43,598 nucleotides of DNA from a virus: IMG/VR virus record IMGVR_UViG_3300048837_000776, positions 1-43,598 of that record; one strand, given 5' to 3'. Positions 11,179-19,336 of this stretch are shown piece by piece. Below the pieces are notes generated by a model, which ran no database searches, was not told where the DNA came from, and saw nothing but the letters and a program-made list of their open reading frames with translations. The stretch's first letter is position 1. Each line of letters starts with the position of its first letter. The translations under genes were made by a program, and so were the position numbers.

Positions 11179-11492
11179 GTCAATCTCCGTGCCTGCGCCG
11201 AAACGATCTTGTCGCCGCTCGTGGTGTCGATGTCCACCTGCAGCTCGTCGCCCGGATAGAGTCGAATCGCCGTGATCTCGACGGTTGTTCCAGTAGTCGC
11301 ATCGGCGCTGACGATCTGATCTTGAACTGATCCGTCGGCATACTTCTTCTTGACCGTGACGACGGAGCTTGCGGGTTTTGTGATCGCGATATCCACCTCG
11401 CACGGAACGCGAGGCCGAAGCTCCAGATCAATCGCGTCCGCGGACGTCGCAGTCCACTTGTTTGAGCCTACCGACAAAGTTTGCGCTGCCAT
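11175..11492 (-). CDS. Small beta-sandwich tail protein, 105 residues
   Basis: Begins MAAQTLSVGSNKWTATSADAID with AGGA upstream. The protein alternates hydrophobic and polar residues (V-D-I-A-I-T, V-V-T-V-K-K-K-Y, T-V-E-I-T-A-I-R-L-Y-P-G-D-E-L-Q-V-D-I), typical of an Ig-like or fibre-accessory domain. It lies between two fibre-region genes and probably attaches to one of them. Function is inferred from context only. Confidence 0.55.
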   Translation of the reverse strand: MAAQTLSVGSNKWTATSADAIDLELRPRVPCEVDIAITKPASSVVTVKKKYADGSVQDQIVSADATTGTTVEITAIRLYPGDELQVDIDTTSGDKIVSAQARRLT

Positions 11493-11504
11493 CGTGTTGT
11501 CCTA

Positions 11505-13208
11505 TCAATAGAAGGTTGGGGAAGAAGATGACAGCGCGGTGCTGTCCATCGTTCGGTGATCGTCGAGGTAGCCCATGACATAGAGCGTCGCGCTCTCTAC
11601 CGTCCATGCGGAGTTTGAGCGCGTCGCATGGACGTACCGCGTTCCGCTGTCATCCTCTGCGCGCAGATGCCCATTTCCGTAGCCCAACACATTGCCTCCC
11701 CCCGCGATGGGTTCGATGGCAACGGTGTATTGTGGCCATTCTTTTGCCGTGGCGGACTTGTGCGACTTCATGATCGCGTAGCATGTATCCCCCTCGGCTT
11801 CAGGGGTGTAGTCGACAGCAACCCGCGTATCGAGAAGTCGGCCCGTCGGAGGACACCATGCGCTGACGTTGATGTTGTTGGTGCCGTTGTCGATGGTGAT
11901 CGCGTCGGGATCTTCCCAGTACACCCAGTCTCCGTGGGTGTAGAAAGGTTGGATTACCACAGAGGGGGTATAGGCGCTCAAGTAGATCGCGCCCACATAC
12001 AACCCGCTGTTGGTGCCCGATTCCCGCCGTCGCGAGTTGGGCGGCGACTGCGACACGAAAAGCGCAGGCGACGAACCTGGACGCGAATCAACGGCCTGTG
12101 TCAAATAGGCATACCACCATCCCGTTACATCGACGTATCCGGGGTTTGCGTTGTTCGAGGATTGGAGCGTAAGCGTGACTTCCGACGTGCCAAAATGGAC
12201 AGCCTGACCGCCAAGCGTTGCCCATAGCGGCGTTACGGCGATCTCGTCCGTGTCGTTGTATTTCAACCGCCCGCCCGTGATGACCTGATCGAAGCCGCGA
12301 AGTAGCGTTCCGAGTCGGCCCGATCTGGGGGCGTTGATATTGGGTGGGGCCGCGCTGAGAAAGGGGGCGGGATCGACGTTGATGTCGGGATGCAGGAGGA
12401 ACTTTTTGACCGTGTTGTCGATGGTCGTTGGTGCGCCAGTCGAGTAACTTCCGGGCACGGTGATATGCGCCAACACAATATCGCTGTTGGGGTCGGGCGT
12501 GCTCGGTACGGCAGGGCTTGGGTCGGGTGTGCCTACGGCGACGCGAATGTCGGGGATGATCGATTTGCGTGTATACACGCTACCCGAACTCTCCGAACCA
12601 CCCGACTCGTAGGTATACTCTGCGGTGATAGCGACCGCTCCTGGTGCGTCTCCGAAGATGATTTGATCCTTGCCGCTGCCGCCCGTCCCTTGAGAGTAAT
12701 TCCATCCGCCTACGCGATCTGCCCCCAGCTTCACTTTGAGCGTGCGCGGATCGACGCCTGCGTGTCCCAAGTCCCATGCTTTTGTTGAGCTATCGCCCGT
12801 TCCTACCGCGAACGGAGAACCCAGCGGCGTGCGAGAATACGAGGAAAGCGAGACCTTACTTGCCGAGTCGCTGTCAGACTCGGATGTCCCCGCGATATAG
12901 AGCACGTCGATCCGCGAATCGCTCGATGCGTTTTCGCTCAACGTGACTTGCTTGACCGAGGCTTGGGTGTCTTTGACGAGGTTACCCTTCCAGATCGCCG
13001 CGCCACGCGCCAGGTTCAGCACGCGACCCGACCCTGAGTAGGTGACGTTGAACCCGTCGATCACGCCGCCTTCGTTTGAGAACAGCGCAGCGACCAACTC
13101 CGCTGCATAATCCTGCGAAGTGGTCGCGACCGTGTTCAGATCTGCCGCCTCGATGCGCTGAAGACTGTTGTGATTGAATCGCTTTGGTATCGTCGATGTA
13201 TCGGCCAT
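11505..13208 (-). CDS. Tail fibre protein, 567 residues
   Basis: Begins MADTSTIPKRFNHNSLQRIEAADLN. The ATG at 13208 directly follows the stop of the preceding gene; the longer frame upstream overlaps that gene. The N-terminal 120 residues resemble baseplate-attachment parts of fibres (R-I-D-V-L-Y-I-A-G-T-S). Then come long beta-rich, Ser/Thr/Gly-rich stretches, and a C-terminal segment with G-N-G-H-L-R-A-E-D-D-S-G-T-R-Y. In contractile-tail phages the gene after baseplate J and protein I usually codes the fibre that binds the host surface. No chaperone gene of a known type follows. Confidence 0.7.
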   Translation of the reverse strand: MADTSTIPKRFNHNSLQRIEAADLNTVATTSQDYAAELVAALFSNEGGVIDGFNVTYSGSGRVLNLARGAAIWKGNLVKDTQASVKQVTLSENASSDSRIDVLYIAGTSESDSDSASKVSLSSYSRTPLGSPFAVGTGDSSTKAWDLGHAGVDPRTLKVKLGADRVGGWNYSQGTGGSGKDQIIFGDAPGAVAITAEYTYESGGSESSGSVYTRKSIIPDIRVAVGTPDPSPAVPSTPDPNSDIVLAHITVPGSYSTGAPTTIDNTVKKFLLHPDINVDPAPFLSAAPPNINAPRSGRLGTLLRGFDQVITGGRLKYNDTDEIAVTPLWATLGGQAVHFGTSEVTLTLQSSNNANPGYVDVTGWWYAYLTQAVDSRPGSSPALFVSQSPPNSRRRESGTNSGLYVGAIYLSAYTPSVVIQPFYTHGDWVYWEDPDAITIDNGTNNINVSAWCPPTGRLLDTRVAVDYTPEAEGDTCYAIMKSHKSATAKEWPQYTVAIEPIAGGGNVLGYGNGHLRAEDDSGTRYVHATRSNSAWTVESATLYVMGYLDDHRTMDSTALSSSSPTFY

Positions 13209-13209
13209 C

Positions 13210-13824
13210 TTAAAAATCCTTGAAAACCACCCGCGTACTGTTTGGGCGAACGCGGTCAAGTAGAGTTTGAGTCCAGCCATCGATTGCGCCCCATGCGTGA
13301 TCGTTGTATCGACCCCCTGCCAAGCCGACATCGTTCAAGATCGGGCCAGCAACGCCCGACTCTTCAGGGCTTCCGTCCACATGTGTCGTGTAACTTGCGT
13401 ACGCCAATCCATACGGTTGCCCTGTTGAACCCGAAGCCTTTGCCCAGATCTCAAACAACGGGATATTGAGGCCGAGAGATTCGTCGAGATCAAGTTGGCG
13501 ATCTTTTACCGTCCATGTCAGCCCCGTGGCGGCTTCCAATAGAGCCTTGATAATCGCTACTGTTCCACGCCGACCTCCCGCAACCACCGCGATCACCGCT
13601 GCAAACTTTTCGTCTGCCATGCCTGGAGGCCGAGGGATCAGATAGTTTTCTCCTGTCCAGTCCAATCCTTCGCCGTCTGCGGTGTTGACGCCAAGATCGT
13701 CCAAGAAGTCGGTCGTTTGGCTTTCAGCATCATCCACTGCGGACTGGATCGATGCGACTAGATCGCCAAGGTCGTCGCCGTCGTCCAGCGCGTAGGTGTC
13801 GATGGGTAGGTTCTTTTTGATCAT
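13210..13824 (-). CDS. Baseplate/tail protein, tail protein I- or YmfQ-like by position
   Basis: A 204-residue protein starting MIKKNLPIDTYALDDGDDLGD, ATGA-coupled to the J-like gene. Residues about 65-100 contain P-R-P-P-G-M-A-D-E-K-F-A-A-V-I-A-V-V-A-G-G-R-R-G-T-V and a segment A-L-L-E-A-A-T-G-L-T-W-T-V-K-D that recalls the helical part of P2 protein I and YmfQ, which bridge baseplate and fibre. The C-terminal part is rich in Gly, Tyr and Asp. Its position between J-like and fibre genes is the main evidence. Confidence 0.6.
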   Translation of the reverse strand: MIKKNLPIDTYALDDGDDLGDLVASIQSAVDDAESQTTDFLDDLGVNTADGEGLDWTGENYLIPRPPGMADEKFAAVIAVVAGGRRGTVAIIKALLEAATGLTWTVKDRQLDLDESLGLNIPLFEIWAKASGSTGQPYGLAYASYTTHVDGSPEESGVAGPILNDVGLAGGRYNDHAWGAIDGWTQTLLDRVRPNSTRVVFKDF

Positions 13825-15179
13825 GAGATGCCTACGCTCCCACTTGTCGCGCGCGCAACAGCGGTCGAAGACACCGAAACATCCGCACTAAGCGTTCCCG
13901 CAAACGCCACGCTGTTGAGCGTGAGCGAGTTTAGTGTTTTGACGCCTGGTGTCTCTTGGATAGTCGCTGCGACCTTGTAGGCGTGAACTGTTTTTCCTAC
14001 ACCGAGCGCGTTGATCATGCGGATCACGCGGTCTTTTGCTTCGGCGTACACCGCGCTCGATACATACCCATCCGCCACTGTGATCACCGCAGCCACCGTG
14101 ATCGTGGTGAGCGATGCCGCGTGAGTGTAGAGCACTGTGCCTGCGGCTTTGTAGCCCGGATTTCGCTCCGTCCCATCGCCGCGCAATCGACCCTCCACCA
14201 AGTCCACCAGTTCCGAACTGATGCCCGCAGTCGAACCATCATCGAGATAGATATCCACCTGCCCCAACGTCTCCACAATCGATGCGCTTTGTGCGTATTC
14301 TGCGCTCCCTGCGGGGATGTACTCTTTGATCGCCGTCGCGTCAGGCCAGTCGGCAGGACTGGTTCGCGTCAATCCCGTCAGCTTGTGCGGCGTCGAGCTG
14401 GTGTCGATCCCCGCATAGCTCGCTTGCTCTGTCCCGATCCAGATATCGCCGCTGGTCGCGATAGGGATCAGGTTCAGGTCTTCGTCCACCGCAAGCTCAG
14501 TATCTGCCGACGCCAAGGGGCCGTTGAGCGTGAGCGTTTGAATGCGAAAGTCGAGTGCTCCCCTGCGGATACTCGGCACCGTTCCTCGCGAAAGCCCGTC
14601 GAGATGGCGAAGGATTCGCTCTCGAAGCGTCGCGTCGTCCTCTTCGTCGCGCCCAAGTCGCGTCAGGGCCGCGTTGGTGACCGACGTGACGCCTGCAATG
14701 GTTGTCACTTGCTCTGTGATGCTCGCTGCTGCGACGTTTCCAGACCCTCCCGCAACCACCGCTTGCACCGCCAATGTAACCGAACCGCCCCCTGGGATCA
14801 CGCCGCTTTCCGTGGTCTCAAAAAGCACCGCGTCGGCGACCGCTGTTGCGGGCTTGCGAACCTGCGTGCCGAGCGAGATCGACGAAGCGGGCGTTCCCGT
14901 GAAGGTGACAAAGCCGATAGCTTTGCGGGCTACTTCGCGGGTCAGCCCAAAGTCCGATGCGCGATTGTCGAGGTATTCGCCCGTTGCTTCGCGTATATAG
15001 TAGCCCTTTTGCGCGAAGTAGAGTTGGAGGTAGTAGGCTGCGATCTCGACGCCAAAGGCATAGGAAAGCGTGCGGATCACGGAGCCAAGATTTGCGTCGG
15101 TAACGCCTGTTCGCGCAGAGATCTCCGTGAGGATATCCGTTGTGACCTGCCGTGCGCTTTTGTATTGAGCTATCGTCAT
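13821..15179 (-). CDS. Baseplate J-like protein
   Basis: A 452-residue protein starting MTIAQYKSARQVTTDILTEIS. It matches the baseplate J (Mu gp47/P2 gpJ) pattern: an N-terminal helical section with Y-L-D-N-R-A-S-D-F-G-L-T-R, then G-F-V-T-F-T-G-T-P-A-S-S-I-S-L-G-T-Q-V, the repeated V-A-A-G-G-S-G-N-V-A-A-A-S-I and the G-V-T-S-V-T-N-A-A-L-T-R-L-G-R-D-E-E-D-D-A-T-L-R-E-R motif. The J-like protein forms the baseplate wedge ring that triggers sheath contraction. It starts by TAATG overlap with the preceding gene. Length is in the usual range. Confidence 0.88.
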   Translation of the reverse strand: MTIAQYKSARQVTTDILTEISARTGVTDANLGSVIRTLSYAFGVEIAAYYLQLYFAQKGYYIREATGEYLDNRASDFGLTREVARKAIGFVTFTGTPASSISLGTQVRKPATAVADAVLFETTESGVIPGGGSVTLAVQAVVAGGSGNVAAASITEQVTTIAGVTSVTNAALTRLGRDEEDDATLRERILRHLDGLSRGTVPSIRRGALDFRIQTLTLNGPLASADTELAVDEDLNLIPIATSGDIWIGTEQASYAGIDTSSTPHKLTGLTRTSPADWPDATAIKEYIPAGSAEYAQSASIVETLGQVDIYLDDGSTAGISSELVDLVEGRLRGDGTERNPGYKAAGTVLYTHAASLTTITVAAVITVADGYVSSAVYAEAKDRVIRMINALGVGKTVHAYKVAATIQETPGVKTLNSLTLNSVAFAGTLSADVSVSSTAVARATSGSVGIS

Positions 15180-16732
15180 TAGGCCGTTCCTGCGGTCAGG
15201 TTGGCAGCTTGCACCTTCGCAAGCTGCACGTCGAATTCGGCATCCGCCACATTCCCCTCTGCGCGCAAATCGACACGAGCGGATGCAACGCGAGGGTCAC
15301 TTTGCGCGGCCTCTTCAAGCCCCCATCTTGCGAGGGCCATCTGCTCTTGGCTGACGCGCTCACCCACAAGGCGACGAAGTCCCCACGTCGGATTTTCGAG
15401 TAGTTGTCCTTGAAAAATCCGCGTCTTTAAGGTTATCGCCTGTAGGACGTTTTCTCGACCACCCACCAACGCGGGGTCGGCGGAGGAGCCGTCAAGAAGG
15501 AGGTCTAACTTGCCTTTGGCTGTTTCGCGCAGCTTGAGATCAACCCCGTAAAATCTGCGCTCTTGGTCTCGTTCATAGGTCAACTTGTCGCTCGCCAAAG
15601 CTCCGACGTTTGCAGGGGAAAGACTCTCGTCGGTGCTCGGGATCAGTAGCGTTTCTCCCCATGCCGCCTGCCCCGCCAAAACACTCGCAGCATCCGCAAG
15701 GTAGGGCGGTCGCGTGAGTCCGTTCAGTAGAGCGATCTCCGTCCAACGTTCGGGGTCTCCGAGTTCGCGGGCTGCGACCTTGGGCAGCGTGTCGTTTGCG
15801 CGGGTTTGCACCGCGCGCACTCCTCGCGCCTTCGGAGTGAAAGTAGCTTCGTCTTGAATGGTCAGCGCATTCAGCGCAGCCTGAGCATCTTCGACGCTTT
15901 GTTTGAGCAGTTCGGGGCGCGAAAGCAGGCTGAGCATCGGTCGGCGCAAAGAGTCGAGCGCTTGGGCAGTTTCAACCAGTTGACTGGTGAGTAGGTCGGG
16001 GATCAGATCGAGCGCGTCATCGACGGCGTTCAGTAGTCCGCGAAGCTCTCCGACGGCGACCGGCACAAAGTCCAGCCCCTCCGAGATCACCGAAGCGATG
16101 GCGCCACTCAACTTGCGGTAAGGTTGGAGGATATCTCGATTGATTTTGTCCACCACATCGGCGCGAAGAGATGCCAGCGTGGAGGCTGCGCTTTGAAGCT
16201 GTGCCGATGCCGCCTCTAGCGCAGTCACTTGTTTCCGCGCAGCGTCGCGTTTGGGCTGCGGTGTTTCGTTGTAGGTGCGCTTGATTGGCGTGTGTAACTG
16301 GAGATCCATTTCGTAGAGGTAGTGGATCTTGTTGGCGGCGGAACGAGGCTGACGAAAGTTCGTGATCTCGCAGTACTGGTGGACGTTTTCGTCCCAATGG
16401 TGGTACTGGAGTCGTGTTCCTCGTCGCACTGTCTCGTCGGCACTGTTCATCAGCGCCAGATACTTCTCGTAAAGCTGTTTGAGTAGGAAAAACAGCGCCG
16501 TCCCATCGACCGTAATCCCCTCCCACTCGCGCTCAGCAAGGCCAAACGTTCCCATCAGGCGCAGGTCGTCGATGCCCCTTCCGTGGGATTGACGATACAC
16601 ATCGCCTCGCGGTAGCCTGCGAAGCGTAAGAAGATGCGGAATCGTCTGATCAGACTGATGCGGCGCCGTTTCAAAGTTGAAGCGGTCGTCTGGCTGTCCA
16701 GGGGTTTCGAGAATAAGGCTGATGCGATCCAT
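15179..16732 (-). CDS. Baseplate fusion protein: LysM-like plus gp25/W-like domains, 517 residues
   Basis: Begins MDRISLILETPGQPDDRFNF with AAGGAC upstream. Residues about 1-150 form a beta-rich baseplate domain. Residues about 165-300 are helical (A-S-A-Q-L-Q-S-A-A-S-T-L-A). Residues about 303-370 look like LysM/gpX (R-A-N-D-T-L-P-K-V-A-A-R-E-L-G-D-P-E-R-W then L-N-G-L-T-R-P and G-E-T-L-L-I-P). The last 130 residues fit gp25/W baseplate wedge proteins (G-G-R-E-N-V-L-Q-A-I-T-L-K-T-R, L-L-E-N-P-T-W-G-L). In P2- and T4-like phages these parts are separate small proteins, so this is a fusion. It lies between the spike and J-like genes, the right place for both functions. Confidence 0.72.
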   Translation of the reverse strand: MDRISLILETPGQPDDRFNFETAPHQSDQTIPHLLTLRRLPRGDVYRQSHGRGIDDLRLMGTFGLAEREWEGITVDGTALFFLLKQLYEKYLALMNSADETVRRGTRLQYHHWDENVHQYCEITNFRQPRSAANKIHYLYEMDLQLHTPIKRTYNETPQPKRDAARKQVTALEAASAQLQSAASTLASLRADVVDKINRDILQPYRKLSGAIASVISEGLDFVPVAVGELRGLLNAVDDALDLIPDLLTSQLVETAQALDSLRRPMLSLLSRPELLKQSVEDAQAALNALTIQDEATFTPKARGVRAVQTRANDTLPKVAARELGDPERWTEIALLNGLTRPPYLADAASVLAGQAAWGETLLIPSTDESLSPANVGALASDKLTYERDQERRFYGVDLKLRETAKGKLDLLLDGSSADPALVGGRENVLQAITLKTRIFQGQLLENPTWGLRRLVGERVSQEQMALARWGLEEAAQSDPRVASARVDLRAEGNVADAEFDVQLAKVQAANLTAGTA

Positions 16733-16739
16733 GGTGTCC

Positions 16740-16768
16740 TTGTCGGTCGCGAAAGGTCTATCTATAGG
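16740..16768 (+). promoter_or_regulatory. Promoter-like sequence for the inserted rightward gene
   Basis: TTGTCG (16740-16745), 17 bp, TATAGG (16763-16768): each hexamer matches the sigma70 consensus at four of six positions with optimal spacing, on the strand of the lone rightward gene that follows. Confidence 0.45.
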
Positions 16769-16789
16769 CGGTCAAAAACAGTGGAAAGA

Positions 16790-16831
16790 GCGGGTTGGGC
16801 CGCGGGCTTTGCGCCCACCAAAACAACCCGC
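16790..16831 (+). promoter_or_regulatory. Long hairpin in front of the inserted gene's ribosome site
   Basis: GCGGGTTG (16790-16797) pairs perfectly with CAACCCGC (16824-16831), and an inner GGGC/GCCC stem can form. It ends 1 nt before GAAGGAGG. It could control translation of the moron-like gene. On the other strand it is followed by TCTTTCC and could weakly terminate leftward transcripts. Confidence 0.5.
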
Positions 16832-16843
16832 GAAGGAGGCTTT

Positions 16844-17275
16844 GTGTCGAAAGAAACGGACTGGAGGACAAGCTTTTGGGTGCTGCTGTTTTCCGCAGCG
16901 TTGGGCGGCATGTTTCTGTGGGCCAATATGATCCCAGAACCGCGCAAAGGGGGAGATGCGCTCGATCCAACGCTGCGGAAAATACAGGGCCTCGTGCGGG
17001 CCGTCGAACAACTCAACGCGGCAGCGCAGTGTATGGAAAATGCCTCAGCGATGTATCTCGCAGGGTCGTTTCTTGCGCCCAAGACGGACTTGCTGCGCTA
17101 CCCCAAATGGCTCGAAGCAGGGCAGTCCTACGAGGCGTGCTTTCGCTCATGCCCCTACGAGAAAAAGGCTTGTCGTGACGCGGACGTGGCGCTGTACGAA
17201 GCCGATATGTGGCTGCGCCAAAACCCAAAACCTAGCTCCCCGTCACGTCCTCGCAGGCGACGTCGTTCACGGTAA
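16844..17275 (+). CDS. Moron-like membrane protein inserted in the late operon, 143 residues
   Basis: GTG at 16844 follows GAAGGAGG at 5 nt, giving M-S-K-E-T-D-W-R-T-S-F-W-V-L-L-F. It is the only rightward gene within 30 kb of leftward genes, and it fills a gap between two of them (16733-17231) that would otherwise be empty. Residues about 9-27 are a membrane segment. The rest would be outside the cytoplasm, with Cys residues spaced for disulphides (C-F-R-S-C-P-Y-E-K-K-A-C), and ends in a basic tail (R-P-R-R-R-R-R-S-R). Its last 44 nt overlap the 3' end of the spike gene tail to tail. Own promoter, reverse strand and membrane location fit a moron, perhaps acting in superinfection exclusion or host change, but the function is unknown. 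Confidence 0.65.
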   Translation: MSKETDWRTSFWVLLFSAALGGMFLWANMIPEPRKGGDALDPTLRKIQGLVRAVEQLNAAAQCMENASAMYLAGSFLAPKTDLLRYPKWLEAGQSYEACFRSCPYEKKACRDADVALYEADMWLRQNPKPSSPSRPRRRRRSR

Positions 17276-17906
17276 ATGAACCGCCAGCAACGCCCGTTGT
17301 TACCGAGGGCATCGTGGCTAGACCCGAAACAGTAAGCGCGGGAATCGTCCATGATAGCCCGTGGATGGCCGCCACGATGCGCTCATCCACGACTCTTCGC
17401 AGTGTTCCGTCGCCCAACTCAACGCCCCCACCTTCGGATATTTTGACGATCTGATTGCCGTCCTTGTCCTTGATCGTGATCGTCTTGGCTTCGGGCAGTT
17501 GAAGCACAACATCCCCATCCTTCTCGACCGACACCAGCAGACCGTTGATCTTCCAGTCCACTTGTGGGTGTTTGTTGGCCTCGCTTCGTAGCGCGGTACT
17601 TTTGTCGCCCCATCGCTCAAGGATCATGGGTCGGTTGTAGTCGCCTTCTGCAAACTCCAAGGCGACCTTTTGCCCGACAACGAGCGGATCGTTTTTCTCA
17701 ACCGCCCCACCTGCTTGCTGCCCTAAAAACACCACACTGTTGAACTGAAACGAACCCGTAAAGCCCGCTGTTTGGGGCCAGACCTCTACGTCATAGAGCG
17801 TGAGCGGGTTGGCGTCGGTTCCATGTCGAATACCGCGCACCACACCCAATACAGGGCGCGGGTGCTGCGACATCATTTGATCGAAAAGGTGTTCGGGTAA
17901 ACTCAC
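17232..17906 (-). CDS. Baseplate spike / assembly protein V-like
   Basis: A 224-residue protein with GTG start at 17906, overlapping the preceding stop (GTGA) and preceded by AAAGGAG; the longer frame upstream is a shadow of the hub gene. Residues about 15-100 fit the OB-fold of gpV-like baseplate proteins (V-L-G-V-V-R-G-I-R-H-G ... Y-D-V-E-V-W-P), with G-D-Y-N-R-P-M-I-L-E-R-W-G-D. Then comes a short beta-prism repeat (D-G-D-V-V-L-Q-L-P, K-T-I-T-I-K-D-K-D-G-N-Q-I-V-K-I). It would form the membrane-piercing tip under the tail tube. Its stop lies inside the convergent moron-like gene. Confidence 0.75.
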   Translation of the reverse strand: MSLPEHLFDQMMSQHPRPVLGVVRGIRHGTDANPLTLYDVEVWPQTAGFTGSFQFNSVVFLGQQAGGAVEKNDPLVVGQKVALEFAEGDYNRPMILERWGDKSTALRSEANKHPQVDWKINGLLVSVEKDGDVVLQLPEAKTITIKDKDGNQIVKISEGGGVELGDGTLRRVVDERIVAAIHGLSWTIPALTVSGLATMPSVTTGVAGGSFTVNDVACEDVTGS

Positions 17907-19336
17907 AGACCGCGCTCCTTTCGCCATGCTGCGTGCTCGGCAGGGATGTGGCCGCGAGACAGGTTGAGCGTGGTCGTCCACGGCGTCCCTTGCGACCAGC
18001 TTTGCGCGATGCTTTCGATGTAGTACTCGCGTCGATCTTGGGCGTTTCGGAGGATGCCACCGATACGAGCGCCTGTTTTTCTGTTTGCGCCTACGCGCCC
18101 CAAAGTGGTGATCTGCCCACTCCAAAAGTCTGGATATCCGAACCACCGCGCAAGCTGCTCGGTGCGGCGCAGGATCAAGTCGGCCTCGGTGCGCACCGAA
18201 ATCTTTCCTTCTTGCCGCGTCGCGTCGTCAAGGATGTTTTCGCCCGACAGCTGGACATATTCGGTGCCGCACTCCATCTTCCGCAGCCCGAACTTGCGGA
18301 TCGAGTCCTCAAACGCGATGGGTACGCGGCCCCCCGTCTGCTGGCGGATAAGTTGGATCATGTCGAACTGTGAGTAGATCACCTTCGGCGCGGCCCAAAA
18401 ATAGTTGGCGATGGAGTCGGCATCGAGGCCCATCTGCTCGCCGCCGTCCATAGCGTCCGATCCGTCGTAGTCGAAGCCCCATCCGTCTTCAGCGCGAAGG
18501 TTGGCCCATCGATCTGCCTCGAACGGTGTTGGGCGCAGGTAGATCGCTTCTTGTTGCCCGTACGGCCTGAGTGCCCCCGCCAACTCCAATTGTTGGGCTT
18601 GCGTTCGGTCTGCTGGCCGGCCGAGAGCGTTCTCGTGTGGAACATCCACAAAGAACTCGTTCCAGGGTTGGTCTGCGTATCGCTTCAGCGTCCCCCACAG
18701 TGCGCCTTCGGCATTGAGCGCCGACAAACCAACCACATTCAACGACTCCGCGATGTCTTGCAACAGCGGAAGAAAACTTTCCTTGAGCTTCTTCCCATCG
18801 GCGAAACGGAAGGCATAGTCGTCGTTGAGGAAGATCTCTAGCAGCGCCAAAATCACTTGGTTGGGGCGACCGCGCACGATCTTGCCCGCCGAACGCGCCA
18901 AGAAACCGAGACCTGCAAAGTTGTTGCGGTTCTCCAGCCACGGGCTCCAAAAGATCTTGTAGCGTTGAAGGGCCTCGCCAACCGAAAGGAGTGAGAGTGT
19001 AAACTGATCGGTCGGCCCTTGCGCGGGCTTGAGGTGTAGCTGAAGGGGCCGCTGCGTCAGGTAGATTCCATCTTGCCAAGGCCGCCCGTCTCGTGCTGGC
19101 CAAGAGATCCGCACCATGTCGTAAAGGCCGATCGCGTCCGAAAAACGTTTGCCGTCAAACTTGCTTCCCGTCCCGACGATACGGTCATCCATGAACATCA
19201 CGCTGGCTTGCGCAACGGGATTTGAGAGGGCGCGGCTTGTTGTGCAAGAGACCGCATTTTGGAGAACAAACGAGTCCCCCTTGGCGGTCAAGATCTCGAT
19301 GCGTGGTGGTGGATCTGCCTGAAAAACGGTGCTCAT
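17903..19336 (-). CDS. Baseplate hub protein (gpD/gp27-like)
   Basis: A 477-residue protein starting MSTVFQADPPPRIEILTAKGD, ATGA-coupled to the tape measure gene. It has the order of hub proteins: an N-terminal beta domain (S-F-V-L-Q-N-A-V-S-C-T-T-S-R), a second barrel with Y-D-M-V-R-I-S-W-P-A-R-D, a helical middle (P-N-Q-V-I-L-A-L-L-E-I-F-L), and a C-terminal barrel ending Y-Y-I-E-S-I-A-Q-S-W-S-Q-G. Such trimers join the tail tube to the spike. Placement between the tape measure and the spike gene is typical. The family is inferred from context and domain pattern. Confidence 0.7.
   Translation of the reverse strand: MSTVFQADPPPRIEILTAKGDSFVLQNAVSCTTSRALSNPVAQASVMFMDDRIVGTGSKFDGKRFSDAIGLYDMVRISWPARDGRPWQDGIYLTQRPLQLHLKPAQGPTDQFTLSLLSVGEALQRYKIFWSPWLENRNNFAGLGFLARSAGKIVRGRPNQVILALLEIFLNDDYAFRFADGKKLKESFLPLLQDIAESLNVVGLSALNAEGALWGTLKRYADQPWNEFFVDVPHENALGRPADRTQAQQLELAGALRPYGQQEAIYLRPTPFEADRWANLRAEDGWGFDYDGSDAMDGGEQMGLDADSIANYFWAAPKVIYSQFDMIQLIRQQTGGRVPIAFEDSIRKFGLRKMECGTEYVQLSGENILDDATRQEGKISVRTEADLILRRTEQLARWFGYPDFWSGQITTLGRVGANRKTGARIGGILRNAQDRREYYIESIAQSWSQGTPWTTTLNLSRGHIPAEHAAWRKERGL

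Noticed and set aside
10291-11403. Longer version of the fibre-tip protein (370 residues)
   Set aside because: The extra 75 codons overlap the preceding gene in another frame; the ATG at 11178 overlaps its stop by ATGA as elsewhere in the operon.
11628-12227. Plus-strand frames over the tail fibre gene, and similar ones at 13956-15182 and 22324-23397
   Set aside because: Arg/His/Gly/Val-rich translations typical of antisense frames in GC-rich genes, without ribosome sites.
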